Origin: Candidatus Aalborgicola danicus
GTDB lineage: Bacteria; Pseudomonadota; Gammaproteobacteria; Burkholderiales; Burkholderiaceae_C
DNA length: 64,000 nt
Direction of reading: 5' to 3'
Assembly (NCBI GenBank): GCA_016703945.1
Contig: JADJBC010000041.1
Location: 124,001-188,000 of the forward strand
Part shown: positions 9,433-17,934 of the stretch, piece by piece
How positions within the stretch are numbered: the first letter of the stretch is position 1
Layout: each line of letters opens with the position of its first letter
Translations under genes and position numbers: made by a program
The notes under the pieces: generated by a model
The model's database searches: none
Seen by the model: only the letters and a program-made list of their open reading frames with translations
What the model was told of the DNA's origin: nothing

Positions 9433-11589
9433 TCAGTTGCAGCCAGACTGGGCCTTCCAGATCGCCAGATCACCCAGATTCACCACCCCTTTGCCGGACG
9501 ACGCGGCGAAGTAGTACAGGCTGTCATCAACACTGGAGCTGGCGAGGAAGGTATTGGTGGCGGGGTAGTAGCGGTAGTAATAGGGTGCCAGATCACCGGC
9601 CGCAGCACCGGCCAGCGGAAACGCACTGGGCACGCTACGCTCGCCCCACGCAAAAATGCAATCCGACAGGCTGCCACTGGTCACCATGGTGAGCGGGCGG
9701 CTGGGCTCCTCAATGGGCATGCCGTCGCGCCAGAGCTGGGCGCGCAACTTGATGGGTCGTGCACTATTGGGCGGGAGTGTCAGCGCGGGTGCGGTGTTGG
9801 CACTGGTGTCGGCTATGGGCAGGCTTTGAATGAAACCGGTGCCACTTTGGAACCAGCGAACTTGCAAGCCCGTATTGGCCCCGGCCACGCTGGCGGCAGT
9901 GTGGCTGGAAACCATGCGCTTCTGGGTGTTTTGGGCGATGCGCGTGGCCGCCGGAGCCAAACCGCTGGCGTCTATGGCCTGCGAGATGGACAGGGTGTAG
10001 AACCCGCCCGCTGTGGGATTCGGCGGCCTGAGTACATAGAAGCTACGCCAGGTTTCACTGTCAGACGACGTGCGTTGGGCGCAGCCTGTGCCAGTCACCC
10101 GAAGCAGTGGCCCCACCGCCGTGCCATTGGCATAGACGCCATTGAGCTGGAACTGCCCGCCCTCGCTGCACAGTTTCAGCGTTGCGGTACCCGCCAATGG
10201 CGTAGCCAGTGTGATGGAGTCCACATCATCCGCCTGTGCGGCGACGGGCTCGCTCAATTGACCCCGGATGGTGAAGGGCAGCGCCGCCACCTTGGTCCCC
10301 GCATTCAGATCGTTCGAGTAGTCACCACCTGCGCTGTCGGCTTCCTTGACGACCACGTTGTCCACCAGGCCGTCGCAGTCATTGTCCAGACCATCGGCAA
10401 TTTCGGTTTTCCCCGGTGCGATGGCTGCGTTGTCGTCGCGGCAATCCACAAATCGGTTGGAGCCGTCGTTGTCGCTGTCCAGACAACCCGGGAATGGCGT
10501 TGGATAGGCTGCAGCTCCGGCCAGACCCGGGCCCTGGTACCACTTGAATTGGCTGGCAATACAGCGCGTGTCCTTCTGTGTCACTTTGGCTAATGACAGC
10601 AGCATGGCATCACTGGTCTCTTGCGGCGTGTCATAAAACACACCCGCCAGCGAGCTCGACACGCCGTCCGCCAGCCAGGCCTTGACTTGCGCGCCTGTCA
10701 TTTGCTGCGCCACCACAGTAAAGAAGCTGCCGACCAGGTAACGGGCCTCGGCGCTGGCGCAGGCTGGCACATCGTTGGGTGCAGCGGCGCAGTCGGCCCA
10801 GGTCAGCGCCGGGTTGGACAGAAAGGGCTTCCAATAGGTGCCCAACCAGTCGCTCAGCACCACATTCGGCCGTTTGATTTGCGAGCCGCCGTCTGCCATC
10901 TTGGTCTGCACCCGCGCATACCACTCCTGCAACACCGTGGTCCAGTTGTGGCTGGGGTCGGGGCCATAGGCCCAGGCCGACATCACATCAAAGTTGTGCG
11001 CCAGTTCGTGCACAAAAACATTGGTCAGAATATCGTCGTCCAGGCCGATTTCATCCAGCACGGCATTGCTGTATTCGGTGGAATCCCCCGGGGCAAAGGC
11101 CAGACCATAGAAGTTGCTCGGTTCATTGGGCAATATGGCAAATACCTGTTTGCCCCGTGGGTCACTTTGCAGCGTCGGAGCCCAGCCCAGCAATTCCTTG
11201 TAACTGGCGTACAGCATGTCCAGCCGGTCTACCAGGGTTTGGATCCGCACCGCATTCAGCTTGGCGCTTCTGGGGTGCACCGTGGGGATCAAAAGGGTGA
11301 CGGCAGCGCCGTCGTAACGCGAGACCGTGAAGGTTTGCACTGGTGTGCTGAAGGTGGTGTAGCTGATGGTTTCGCCCCAGCACGGCGAACAGGCGGTGGT
11401 ACCAAAGTTGATGCGGGACGCAGCACTGGTACGGGTCTGAACGTGCGCCTGGGGCTGTCGCACGTAGTCCGGAGTAGCGCCAGGTTGCGGCAACCGGGGT
11501 ACGGCGTTGGCACCAGCCACGCCACAGACCAGCAGAAATGCCATGCAAAAGATGGGCAGTACCCGACGGATGGCTTGGCAAGTGGGCAT
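9433..11589 (-). CDS. Secreted MopE-like protein with zinc metallopeptidase motif
   Basis: 718 residues. The N-terminus has a signal peptide (hydrophobic LPIFCMAFLLVCGVAGANA). A zinc-binding HExxH (HELAH, residues 194-198) sits in an otherwise unassigned domain. Near the middle is an acidic segment with the pattern GLDNDCDGLVDN, the repeat of MopE-type metal-binding proteins, preceded by a calcium-loop-like DSDNDGSNRFVDC. The gene is convergent with cueR (16-base gap), but nothing ties it to copper beyond position. The protein is probably extracellular or on the cell surface. Peptidase activity is inferred from the motif only. Confidence 0.75.
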   Translation of the reverse strand: MPTCQAIRRVLPIFCMAFLLVCGVAGANAVPRLPQPGATPDYVRQPQAHVQTRTSAASRINFGTTACSPCWGETISYTTFSTPVQTFTVSRYDGAAVTLLIPTVHPRSAKLNAVRIQTLVDRLDMLYASYKELLGWAPTLQSDPRGKQVFAILPNEPSNFYGLAFAPGDSTEYSNAVLDEIGLDDDILTNVFVHELAHNFDVMSAWAYGPDPSHNWTTVLQEWYARVQTKMADGGSQIKRPNVVLSDWLGTYWKPFLSNPALTWADCAAAPNDVPACASAEARYLVGSFFTVVAQQMTGAQVKAWLADGVSSSLAGVFYDTPQETSDAMLLSLAKVTQKDTRCIASQFKWYQGPGLAGAAAYPTPFPGCLDSDNDGSNRFVDCRDDNAAIAPGKTEIADGLDNDCDGLVDNVVVKEADSAGGDYSNDLNAGTKVAALPFTIRGQLSEPVAAQADDVDSITLATPLAGTATLKLCSEGGQFQLNGVYANGTAVGPLLRVTGTGCAQRTSSDSETWRSFYVLRPPNPTAGGFYTLSISQAIDASGLAPAATRIAQNTQKRMVSSHTAASVAGANTGLQVRWFQSGTGFIQSLPIADTSANTAPALTLPPNSARPIKLRAQLWRDGMPIEEPSRPLTMVTSGSLSDCIFAWGERSVPSAFPLAGAAAGDLAPYYYRYYPATNTFLASSSVDDSLYYFAASSGKGVVNLGDLAIWKAQSGCN

Positions 11590-11700
11590 GAAGTTCCTTG
11601 TAGGTGGCTGGTCGGTTCTGCATTCTGGCAGTGCCGTCCTGCGGCGGCAAGGTCTTTTCCAGACCGTCTTTTTCGGTTTGCCGGCCGCTACACTGCTCCC

Positions 11701-12360
11701 ATGTTGGACCCTTGCTCCCTGTACCCCGCGTTGGCCCGGGTATCACCTTCTCTGCCATCGCTGGGGCTCTCTACTGGTCCCATGACGGTGGCGCCTGGCA
11801 CCGTGTTGTTTGATGAAAACGCATCCTGCCAGGGTTTTCCGCTGGTGATGGAGGGTGAGGTCAAGGTGTCGCGTCACTCGGCCGACGGACGCTCGCTGGA
11901 GCTGTACCGGGTGGTGCCTGGCGAGCTGTGCCTGGCGTCCAGCGCCAGTTTGTTTCGCAGCCAACCCCTGATGGCCCAAGGCGTTGCCACCAAATCGACG
12001 ACGCTGTTGCTGATTCCGCCGGTGGTGTTTGCGCAGTGGTTGGAGACGCCTGCATTTCGTGACCAGGTGTTGGGTCTGTTTGCCGAACGTATGGCGGACC
12101 TGACCGGGCTGATTGACGCCGTGGCTTTCCAGAAACTCGACCAGCGTTTGGCGGCGGCCCTGTTGGGGCGTGGTCAAGACCTGGCTTTGACCCACCAGGA
12201 GTTGGCCGACGAGTTGGGCACGGTGCGCGAAATTGTGTCGCGCCTGCTACGTCGCTTTGAACGGGAAGGCTGGGTGGAGCTGGCGCGCGAACGTATCCAC
12301 ATCAACAACAGTGCCGCTCTGCGCCTGTTGGCCGGCGACGCCAGCAAGGCCCGGCCTTGA
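11701..12360 (+). CDS. Crp/Fnr family transcriptional regulator
   Basis: 219 residues: an N-terminal cyclic-nucleotide-binding-like beta barrel (about residues 25-110) and a C-terminal winged helix (LTHQELADELGTVREIVSRL). I see no FNR-type cysteine cluster at the N-terminus, so it is not an Fe-S oxygen sensor of the FNR kind. It sits 51 bases ahead of nnrS on the same strand, with an NsrR-like operator in the gap. A role in the NO or nitrite response is plausible but inferred. Confidence 0.85.
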   Translation: MLDPCSLYPALARVSPSLPSLGLSTGPMTVAPGTVLFDENASCQGFPLVMEGEVKVSRHSADGRSLELYRVVPGELCLASSASLFRSQPLMAQGVATKSTTLLLIPPVVFAQWLETPAFRDQVLGLFAERMADLTGLIDAVAFQKLDQRLAAALLGRGQDLALTHQELADELGTVREIVSRLLRRFEREGWVELARERIHINNSAALRLLAGDASKARP

Positions 12361-12380
12361 CATAAGGCAATCTCGGTTTT

Positions 12381-12403
12381 AAGATGCAATTTATATACAT
12401 CTT
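12381..12403. promoter_or_regulatory. NsrR-like operator upstream of nnrS
   Basis: A 23-base dyad with half sites AAGATGCA and TACATCTT separated by an A/T-only centre; the dyad extends two more bases on each side. This matches the known NsrR consensus of two inverted AAGATGYA half sites. It ends nine bases before the nnrS start, so binding would block transcription or early elongation. Confidence 0.8.
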
Positions 12404-12411
12404 AAATTGCC

Positions 12412-13617
12412 ATGTCACCATCCCCCTTGATCCAACTGAAGGAAGCCCCCGCCACGGACGGCGGCGCGCCCAATTTGCAGGCATTCCTTGAACTGGGATT
12501 TCGCCCGCTGTACCTGGCCGGTATCTCCTGGGCGCTGATCGCCGTTGCCCTGTGGATCTACGCACCGTCGGTTTTGACCGGCCCCTTGCAGGGCATCGCC
12601 TGGCATGCCCACGAGATGTTGTGGGGCTTTATTGCCACCATTGCTGTGGGCTTTCTGATGACGGCGGGCAGCAACTGGACCGGCATCAACCCGCTGCAGG
12701 GCCGCGCCCTGGGTGCCGTGTGTGGCCTGTGGCTACTGGCGCGCGTAGGCTTTCTGGTCAATAGCCGTACTGCTTTTTGGATCGCCATGGCCTGCGAGCT
12801 GGCCTTCTTCGGGTTGGCGGCACTGGCCATGATGCGCGCGGTTTACCGCTCCAAAAACACGCGCAATTACGCCGTGCCCTGGCTGCTGGTCGGGTTGGCC
12901 GTCGGCGACGCACTGTACCTGCTGGCGGCGCTGGCAGGTGACTACGCGCTGCTGATGGTGCGTTTTAATGCGGCGCTGGTGGTCATGGCCTTGATTGCGC
13001 TACTGATCGGGCGCCGGGTGATTCCCTTTTTTGCCATGCGCGCTGTACCAGGGCTGGACATTCCCAAACACACGACCTCCGGCCAGGTGCAATTGGGGGC
13101 CTGCACGGTGGCGGCGCTCAGCCAACTGGCCGGTTGGCCGGTGCTGACGGCTCTGGCTCTGGGTTTGGCCGGTCTGCTGGCAGCCGTCCAGGTACTGAGC
13201 TGGAAACCGCTGGCGGTGCGGCACAACCCGCTGCTGTGGATTTTGTACGCCGGTTATGGCGGTATCGCGCTGGGCCTGTTGAGCGCCGCGCTGGCCAGTG
13301 CCGGGGTGGCGCTGCCACGGGTCCTGCCGGTGCACCTGATTGCCATGGCCGGCTTCTCCGTGCTGATCATTGGCATGGTGACCCGCACATCCCTGGGCCA
13401 CCTGGGGCGGCCCTTGGCAACCGACGCCAGCATGCGCGCCAGTTATTGGCTGATGCTGCTGGCAGCGGCCTTGCGCCTGGCTGCCATGGCCGACACCGCC
13501 TGGGTCAGTGGTCTTTTGTACCTGGCGGCTGGTGCATGGGTGGGGGGCCTTGGCCCTGTTTCTGTGGCGTTTTGCACCGATGCTGGTTCGCCCCCGCCTC
13601 TAAGGTTGCAGCGCTGA
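12412..13617 (+). CDS. nnrS: NnrS family membrane protein, 3' end frameshifted
   Basis: 401 residues as read, with about 10-12 membrane helices and the family's N-terminal features (FRPLYLAG, WHAHEMLWGF, GFLMTAGSNWTG). NnrS proteins are haem- and copper-containing membrane proteins that protect against nitric oxide stress. At the run of six G (13542-13547) the frame goes wrong. Removing one G gives a hydrophobic ending LALFLWRFAPMLVRPRL with a stop at 13601-13603, which looks like a normal NnrS end. As written the tail is a polar stretch with no such features. This is either a recent frameshift or a base-call error. Confidence 0.88.
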   Translation: MSPSPLIQLKEAPATDGGAPNLQAFLELGFRPLYLAGISWALIAVALWIYAPSVLTGPLQGIAWHAHEMLWGFIATIAVGFLMTAGSNWTGINPLQGRALGAVCGLWLLARVGFLVNSRTAFWIAMACELAFFGLAALAMMRAVYRSKNTRNYAVPWLLVGLAVGDALYLLAALAGDYALLMVRFNAALVVMALIALLIGRRVIPFFAMRAVPGLDIPKHTTSGQVQLGACTVAALSQLAGWPVLTALALGLAGLLAAVQVLSWKPLAVRHNPLLWILYAGYGGIALGLLSAALASAGVALPRVLPVHLIAMAGFSVLIIGMVTRTSLGHLGRPLATDASMRASYWLMLLAAALRLAAMADTAWVSGLLYLAAGAWVGGLGPVSVAFCTDAGSPPPLRLQR

Positions 13618-13657
13618 GCCCACACCACGGGAGGCGGGCCAGCGGAGATTTTTCCTC

Positions 13658-13673
13658 TGTGACAGATGTCACA
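13658..13673. promoter_or_regulatory. CRP/FNR-superfamily binding site
   Basis: TGTGA-N6-TCACA, a perfect match to the CRP half-site consensus; the arms extend to an 8-base inverted repeat with two bases between. It lies about 60 bases ahead of the DUF2892 gene. The Crp/Fnr gene at 11701 is a candidate binder, but a housekeeping CRP-like protein is equally possible. Confidence 0.65.
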
Positions 13674-13734
13674 GACGGACGGACGGACTCAGCATCTAAT
13701 ACGCCCATTACCCACTCGCTCCAAGGAATTCAGC

Positions 13735-13932
13735 ATGCAATCCAACGTTGGCGGTATTGACCGCATTCTGCGCATCGTCGCCGGTCTGGTTCTGATCGGT
13801 CTGACCCTCACCGGCAATATCGGCCTGTGGGGCTGGCTGGGCGTGGTGCCGCTGGCCACCGGCGCCATCGGTTGGTGCCCTCCCTATGCCATCTTTGGCT
13901 GGAGCACCTGTTCCGTCAAGAAACCCGGCTAA
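13735..13932 (+). CDS. DUF2892 (YgaP-type transmembrane domain) protein
   Basis: 65 residues with the family pattern NVGGIDRILRIVAG, two membrane helices and a WCPPYAIFG segment with a conserved cysteine. It has a ribosome site AAGGAA ten bases ahead of the start. Such proteins are often linked to sulfur or redox stress (fused to rhodanese in YgaP). A CRP-like site lies upstream and a terminator follows, so it is a single-gene unit. Confidence 0.87.
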   Translation: MQSNVGGIDRILRIVAGLVLIGLTLTGNIGLWGWLGVVPLATGAIGWCPPYAIFGWSTCSVKKPG

Positions 13933-13939
13933 CGTCAAA

Positions 13940-13983
13940 TGCTACTAATTTGATAGCTATTAACGCTTATTTCACGGGGGCTA
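13940..13983 (+). repeat. 44-base dispersed repeat, copy 3
   Basis: Begins TGCTACTAATTTGATAGCT and ends TTTCACGGGGGCTA. Its last bases form the left arm of the terminator that follows the DUF2892 gene, so the repeat has been taken into service as a terminator. Confidence 0.85.
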
Positions 13984-13996
13984 CGGCCCCCTTTTT
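13976..13996 (+). terminator. Rho-independent terminator after the DUF2892 gene
   Basis: GGGGGC (13976-13981), four-base loop TACG, GCCCCC, then TTTTT (13992-13996). The left arm is part of repeat copy 3. Confidence 0.88.
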
Positions 13997-14102
13997 GTCT
14001 TTGTAATCGGTTGTTACTGCGGTCAGCCGAGCGCAGACCCTGGTCGTTAAGGGATGACAAACCGCTACGTCTAGCGGTAGGGGCTCAGGCCCATCCATCG
14101 CC

Positions 14103-14510
14103 ATGCACACCAACCGTGTTTTGCCTACCCCCACTGTTTCACTCCATAAACCCGTGCTGAACGCCCACTGGTTGGGCCTGTTGCTACTGGCCAGCGGAAT
14201 GGCTGCGCTGGCACCCCAGGTGCATGCGGAACACCGGTACCCCGCGCAAGGGCCGGTTGTCCGGGGCTACCAGGGTCCGGACTATCGGCCACTGGTGCGT
14301 GTGCAGCCTGCGCCACCGGTGGTGCCGCACCGTTACCTTCGCAGCTACACCGATCCCCGCCCGGTCGTCATATGGCAACCGCCGCCCAGGCTTGGCCACC
14401 GCCACGGGCACTGGTATTCGCCGTACGGCAATGGGCACCGCCATGGATACGAGTCCCACTATGCCCCTGTGGTCAAACAGTACGGACCGCCCCGCTATGT
14501 TTACCGGTAA
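14103..14510 (+). CDS. Small secreted Tyr/His/Pro-rich protein
   Basis: 135 residues. A hydrophobic stretch (WLGLLLLASGMAALAP) ending at VHA-E is a likely signal peptide. The mature part is rich in Tyr, His, Pro and Arg (RHGHWYSPYGNGHRHGYES) and has no cysteine. Low-complexity exported proteins of this kind are common in Burkholderiales; the histidines could bind metal, but that is a guess. No domain is recognised. Confidence 0.65.
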   Translation: MHTNRVLPTPTVSLHKPVLNAHWLGLLLLASGMAALAPQVHAEHRYPAQGPVVRGYQGPDYRPLVRVQPAPPVVPHRYLRSYTDPRPVVIWQPPPRLGHRHGHWYSPYGNGHRHGYESHYAPVVKQYGPPRYVYR

Positions 14511-14538
14511 CTGAGACCTTTCAGCGGCTTTGTCTGGG

Positions 14539-15447
14539 TTATGCCGCTGCCATCTCGCCGCTCAGGGCCTCGATCAAATCCGGGATCAGCTTGCGCAGTT
14601 CACCAGTGGCAATGGCCACGTCGGCATCGAAGTTATCGTCCTTGCCATCGGCCGGACTGGCCGCAGCGCCTTCAAACACACTTTCCAGAAACGCAAGTTT
14701 CTTGAGTTGCAAGGCTTCGGTCAGCACAAAAGAAACCCGGTCGCTCCAGGTCAGCGCCAGGCGGGTGGGCACCTTGCCCATGGCGATGTGCTGGGTCACT
14801 TCTTCGGTGTCGAGGGCATGGCGGGTGTATCGCACCACGGCACGGGATTCGTCCGCCGCCTTGAGTTCACACTCGCGGTCCACACTGAAGCCCGGGGGTG
14901 CCTCCTTGGTCGACAGCCACAGGCCCATGGCCGATGCAGGAGATGTCTGGGTGTTGACCAGCTGCACGACCAAGCCGTCCACCGCCTTGATCAGCCAGGT
15001 AATGACCTCGTCGGCCTTGGCCTGGCTACCGGCATCGGTCAGCAGGTAACCGGCCGCCGGATCAACCCACACCTGCACGCTGGACTGTTTGCTGAACGCC
15101 ATGGGCAGCAGGGCCAGGCGGGCGTCATCGGTTAACTCCCGTGTTTCCTTCTTGCCGGGCTTGCGTCCGGTGGTCGCTTCGATGTGGTCCAACTGCTCTT
15201 GCACCTTGCGTTTGACCACCGAGCCCGGCACTACCTTGACCTCCATCATCAGCTTGAGCAGCCATTGACCACCCACCACTTCGACCAACGCCCCATGGGC
15301 GTGGCCACGCGGCTCGACCCAGCCAACGGACTTTTCCTGTGACGCGCCGCACTCCACAAAGTGCGCCTTTTCCAGCGCCGCTTCCAGGGGCTCCGCCACG
15401 TTCGGCCAGCCCGACACCAGGCGGTAAATCATCAAATTCTTGAACAC
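14539..15447 (-). CDS. rdgC: Recombination-associated protein RdgC
   Basis: 302 residues, the usual length. The N-terminus MFKNLMIYRL and the internal segment VKRKVQEQLDHIEATTGRKPG are typical of RdgC. RdgC forms a ring-shaped dimer around double-stranded DNA and restrains RecA loading. It acts in the cytoplasm on the nucleoid. The gene is alone and convergent with the small secreted protein gene on its left. Confidence 0.95.
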   Translation of the reverse strand: MFKNLMIYRLVSGWPNVAEPLEAALEKAHFVECGASQEKSVGWVEPRGHAHGALVEVVGGQWLLKLMMEVKVVPGSVVKRKVQEQLDHIEATTGRKPGKKETRELTDDARLALLPMAFSKQSSVQVWVDPAAGYLLTDAGSQAKADEVITWLIKAVDGLVVQLVNTQTSPASAMGLWLSTKEAPPGFSVDRECELKAADESRAVVRYTRHALDTEEVTQHIAMGKVPTRLALTWSDRVSFVLTEALQLKKLAFLESVFEGAAASPADGKDDNFDADVAIATGELRKLIPDLIEALSGEMAAA

Positions 15448-15694
15448 GTAGTCGCCTTTTTCAGTTTAGAAACTTGCGGGACAGACCGCAGTCGCGTAGC
15501 GACAAGCTCTGTCGCCAACACTTTAGGATTTCGCTTGAGGGCTGTATTGTCATCGCAACGCACAAGCAGAGATTTCATGCAACTTTACAAAGCCTTATCG
15601 TGGCGCAATCGGAGTGATACACAAGCATTCCATACTTGCAACCAGCCTGATCGCGATGTCCGCGTCAGACGCCTACACAGAAAAGGAAGTCACC

Positions 15695-16264
15695 ATGAAA
15701 TCAGGTTTCAAACCACTCCTCGTATCCGCGTTGTTGGCCAGCGCTGGTTTTGCTGCGTTCGCGCAACAACCTTCCGCCCAAGACATGAACCGCGCGCACC
15801 CCAACCCCATGATGGGCATGGGTGCCCCCATGCAGCAGGGCGGCCCCATGGGCATGCGCGGGAAAATGGACCCCGCACGCATGGAAGCCATGATGGCCAA
15901 ACGCCACGCCGAAATGAAGGCCAAGCTCAAGATCACGGCGGACCAGGAAGGCGCCTGGACCAGCTTTACCGCGGCCATGAAACCCATGGCAGCGATGGAC
16001 CACAAACAGCCCGACCGCGCCGAGATGGACAAACTGACCACGCCCGAACGCATCGACAAAATGCGTGCCCTGCGCGCCGAACGCATGACCGCCATGAATG
16101 CTGCGATGGAAAAGCGTGAGGACGCCACCAAGACCTTCTACGCCGCCCTCAACGCCGACCAGAAGAAGGTATTTGACGCCGAACATGCACGCATGGGCGC
16201 ACACCGTGGTGGCCATCGGGCCTATGGCCCCAACCGGGCGGCCAGCAAACCGGCCGCGCAATAA
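15695..16264 (+). CDS. Spy/CpxP-like periplasmic protein (LTXXQ family)
   Basis: 189 residues with a signal peptide cleaved near AFA-QQ. The mature part is rich in Met, His and charged residues (MMGMGAPMQQGGPMGMRGKM) and forms long helices, with an LTXXQ-like segment (LKITADQEGAW, LNADQKKVF). Spy-type proteins are ATP-independent periplasmic chaperones; Met/His-rich variants also relate to metal stress. The start at 15695 has an AAAAGGAAG ribosome site and removes a longer extension that lacks signal-peptide features. Confidence 0.82.
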   Translation: MKSGFKPLLVSALLASAGFAAFAQQPSAQDMNRAHPNPMMGMGAPMQQGGPMGMRGKMDPARMEAMMAKRHAEMKAKLKITADQEGAWTSFTAAMKPMAAMDHKQPDRAEMDKLTTPERIDKMRALRAERMTAMNAAMEKREDATKTFYAALNADQKKVFDAEHARMGAHRGGHRAYGPNRAASKPAAQ

Positions 16265-16299
16265 GTCTCTAGTTCACCGCCGGGCCGCCCCAATGTGAA

Positions 16300-16352
16300 C
16301 TGCGTCCCCCTCTTGGGGCACCGACCCGCGAAGCGGCGCAGCGAGGGGGCTA
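16300..16352. repeat. Intergenic hairpin repeat overlapping a stop codon
   Basis: A GC-rich element: CCCCCTC (16306-16312) pairs with GAGGGGG (16343-16349), with an inner GACCCGCGAAGCGGCGCAGC part. I recall similar intergenic elements in Comamonadaceae. It lies between two convergent genes and contains the TAG of the glutaredoxin-like gene (16350-16352), so it may end both transcripts. Confidence 0.65.
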
Positions 16353-16721
16353 CGGTTTTTCCAGCAGCGTCTTGAGTTCGCCGCTGGTAATCAGTTTCTT
16401 CAGGTCATTGGCGCCCCCAATCAGGGTGCCTTTGACGAACACCATCGGAAAGGTGGGCCAACCGGTCCACAGTTTCAAGGCGTTTCTTTCACGCCACCGG
16501 CTGAAATACGTGCCGTAGGTCAGGTAATGGTAGGCGATACCTGCATCGTCCAGCAGCTTGCGGGCCTGCTTGGGAAAGGGATTCATGCCCATACCCACCA
16601 CCACCACGGCATGCTGAGCGACAGCCCCCTGTACCTCTTTGACAATGGCCTGCTGGTGGCTGGCCACCCGCTCTTGGATGGCAGAATGGATTCGGGATTC
16701 GTCGAGGATGGAGCGTGGCAT
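16350..16721 (-). CDS. Glutaredoxin-fold protein without active-site cysteine
   Basis: 123 residues. The C-terminal half matches monothiol glutaredoxins (WTGWPTFPMVFVKGTLIGGANDLKKL: conserved WPT-P, GG-D). Where the active-site Cys-Gly-Phe-Ser would be, the sequence is GMNPFPKQARKLL, and the whole protein has no cysteine. Thiol chemistry is therefore impossible; a binding or regulatory role is more likely. The start at MPRSILDESRIH was chosen over a longer frame with an unrelated N-terminus. A stop codon falls inside the neighbouring repeat. Confidence 0.83.
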   Translation of the reverse strand: MPRSILDESRIHSAIQERVASHQQAIVKEVQGAVAQHAVVVVGMGMNPFPKQARKLLDDAGIAYHYLTYGTYFSRWRERNALKLWTGWPTFPMVFVKGTLIGGANDLKKLITSGELKTLLEKP

Positions 16722-16851
16722 GCAGGGCCTTTGGCGGAGTAAAACGGCGATTATGAACGGACCGGCCACAGCCGCAGGTCTAGGTTTGACAGAAATCAAG
16801 GCGCTATAGTGGTTCACGTTTTACACTGCGCGGCGCCTGCGCCACCCCACC

Positions 16852-17694
16852 ATGCCCCAAGCCACCCCCAATCTCCCTGCTGTGCGCACCATCACGTTGA
16901 TGCGACCTTTGGTCTGGCTGGTCTACGCCTGGCGCGACATGGCCCGGGTGGGCTGGGTCAGTTTTGCCCACGGGTTGGCGCTGGCGGCCGTGGGTGCCAT
17001 CATCGTAGCCATCGCGCACCAGCGGTTCTGGCTGCTGGCAGGCGCGCTGTCGGGTTTTATGGTGATTGCACCGGTTCTGGCCACCAGTTTGTATGCCTTG
17101 AGCCGGGCCCTGGAGCGCGGCGAAAAAGCCGACCTGAGCGTGGTTCTGAAGACCTGGTTGAACTGGCAAAACAGCCACTTCAACAAATGGGGCAACGACT
17201 ACTGGTGCATGGTGCAATTTGGCGCCCTGTTGGCCCTGGCCGCCACTGGCTGGGTGGTCACGTCGGCAGCCCTGATCACACTATTGGCACCCGCACCGAT
17301 TCTGGGCCCACTCGACTTTGTGCGCCATGTGGTGCTGGCGCAGGACGGCTGGTTGTTTGAATTGTGGCTGGCCCTGGGGGGCATCATGGCCGCCCCCTTG
17401 TTTGCGTCCAGCGTGGTCTCCATGCCCTTGTTACTGGACCGCCGCGTCACGCTGATGCAAGCCGTGCTGACCAGTTGGCAGGCGGTGTTAGCCAACCCGG
17501 TACCCATGGGGTTTTGGGCGGCATTGATCATGGGCTTTACGCTGTTGGGCCTGGGTTCCTTGTTATTGGGCCTGATTGCCGTGATTCCCATGCTGGGTCA
17601 CGCCAGTTGGCATGCGTACCGCGATTTGGTGGATGCGTCCAGCTTGCCGCTACGCGAACCGCTGCCCACACCATCGAACAGCAGCAGGAACTGA
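16852..17694 (+). CDS. DUF2189 integral membrane protein
   Basis: 280 residues with about six hydrophobic helices and family-like segments (GWVSFAHGLALAAVGA, AGALSGFMVIAPVLATSLYALSRALERGE). The family is found in Proteobacteria and has no known activity. It is followed after two bases by the DUF2788 gene on the same strand, so the two are probably co-transcribed. Confidence 0.83.
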   Translation: MPQATPNLPAVRTITLMRPLVWLVYAWRDMARVGWVSFAHGLALAAVGAIIVAIAHQRFWLLAGALSGFMVIAPVLATSLYALSRALERGEKADLSVVLKTWLNWQNSHFNKWGNDYWCMVQFGALLALAATGWVVTSAALITLLAPAPILGPLDFVRHVVLAQDGWLFELWLALGGIMAAPLFASSVVSMPLLLDRRVTLMQAVLTSWQAVLANPVPMGFWAALIMGFTLLGLGSLLLGLIAVIPMLGHASWHAYRDLVDASSLPLREPLPTPSNSSRN

Positions 17695-17696
17695 GC

Positions 17697-17906
17697 ATGT
17701 TTGGTTATTCAGAAGAACAGATTGCCGGCTTTGGCCTCTCCTTTGGGGTGGGCGGCTTCATGCTCTACATGTTGTTCATCATTGGCCACCTGGCCTGGGA
17801 ATCCAAGGCCGGCAAATTCGGCACCTTTGTGATTTTTCTAGGCCTGGCGTTTGGCATGGTGGGGTTTGTGGCCAAGTTCATCATCCAGTGGTACATGGAG
17901 AAGTAG
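17697..17906 (+). CDS. DUF2788 small membrane protein
   Basis: 69 residues with two membrane helices (FGVGGFMLYMLFIIGHLAW and FVIFLGLAFGMVGFVAKFII). It matches the DUF2788 pattern of short two-helix proteins. It starts two bases after the DUF2189 stop. Function unknown. Confidence 0.82.
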   Translation: MFGYSEEQIAGFGLSFGVGGFMLYMLFIIGHLAWESKAGKFGTFVIFLGLAFGMVGFVAKFIIQWYMEK

Positions 17907-17934
17907 GCCAACCACGGCGGCCACCGCCACATGC

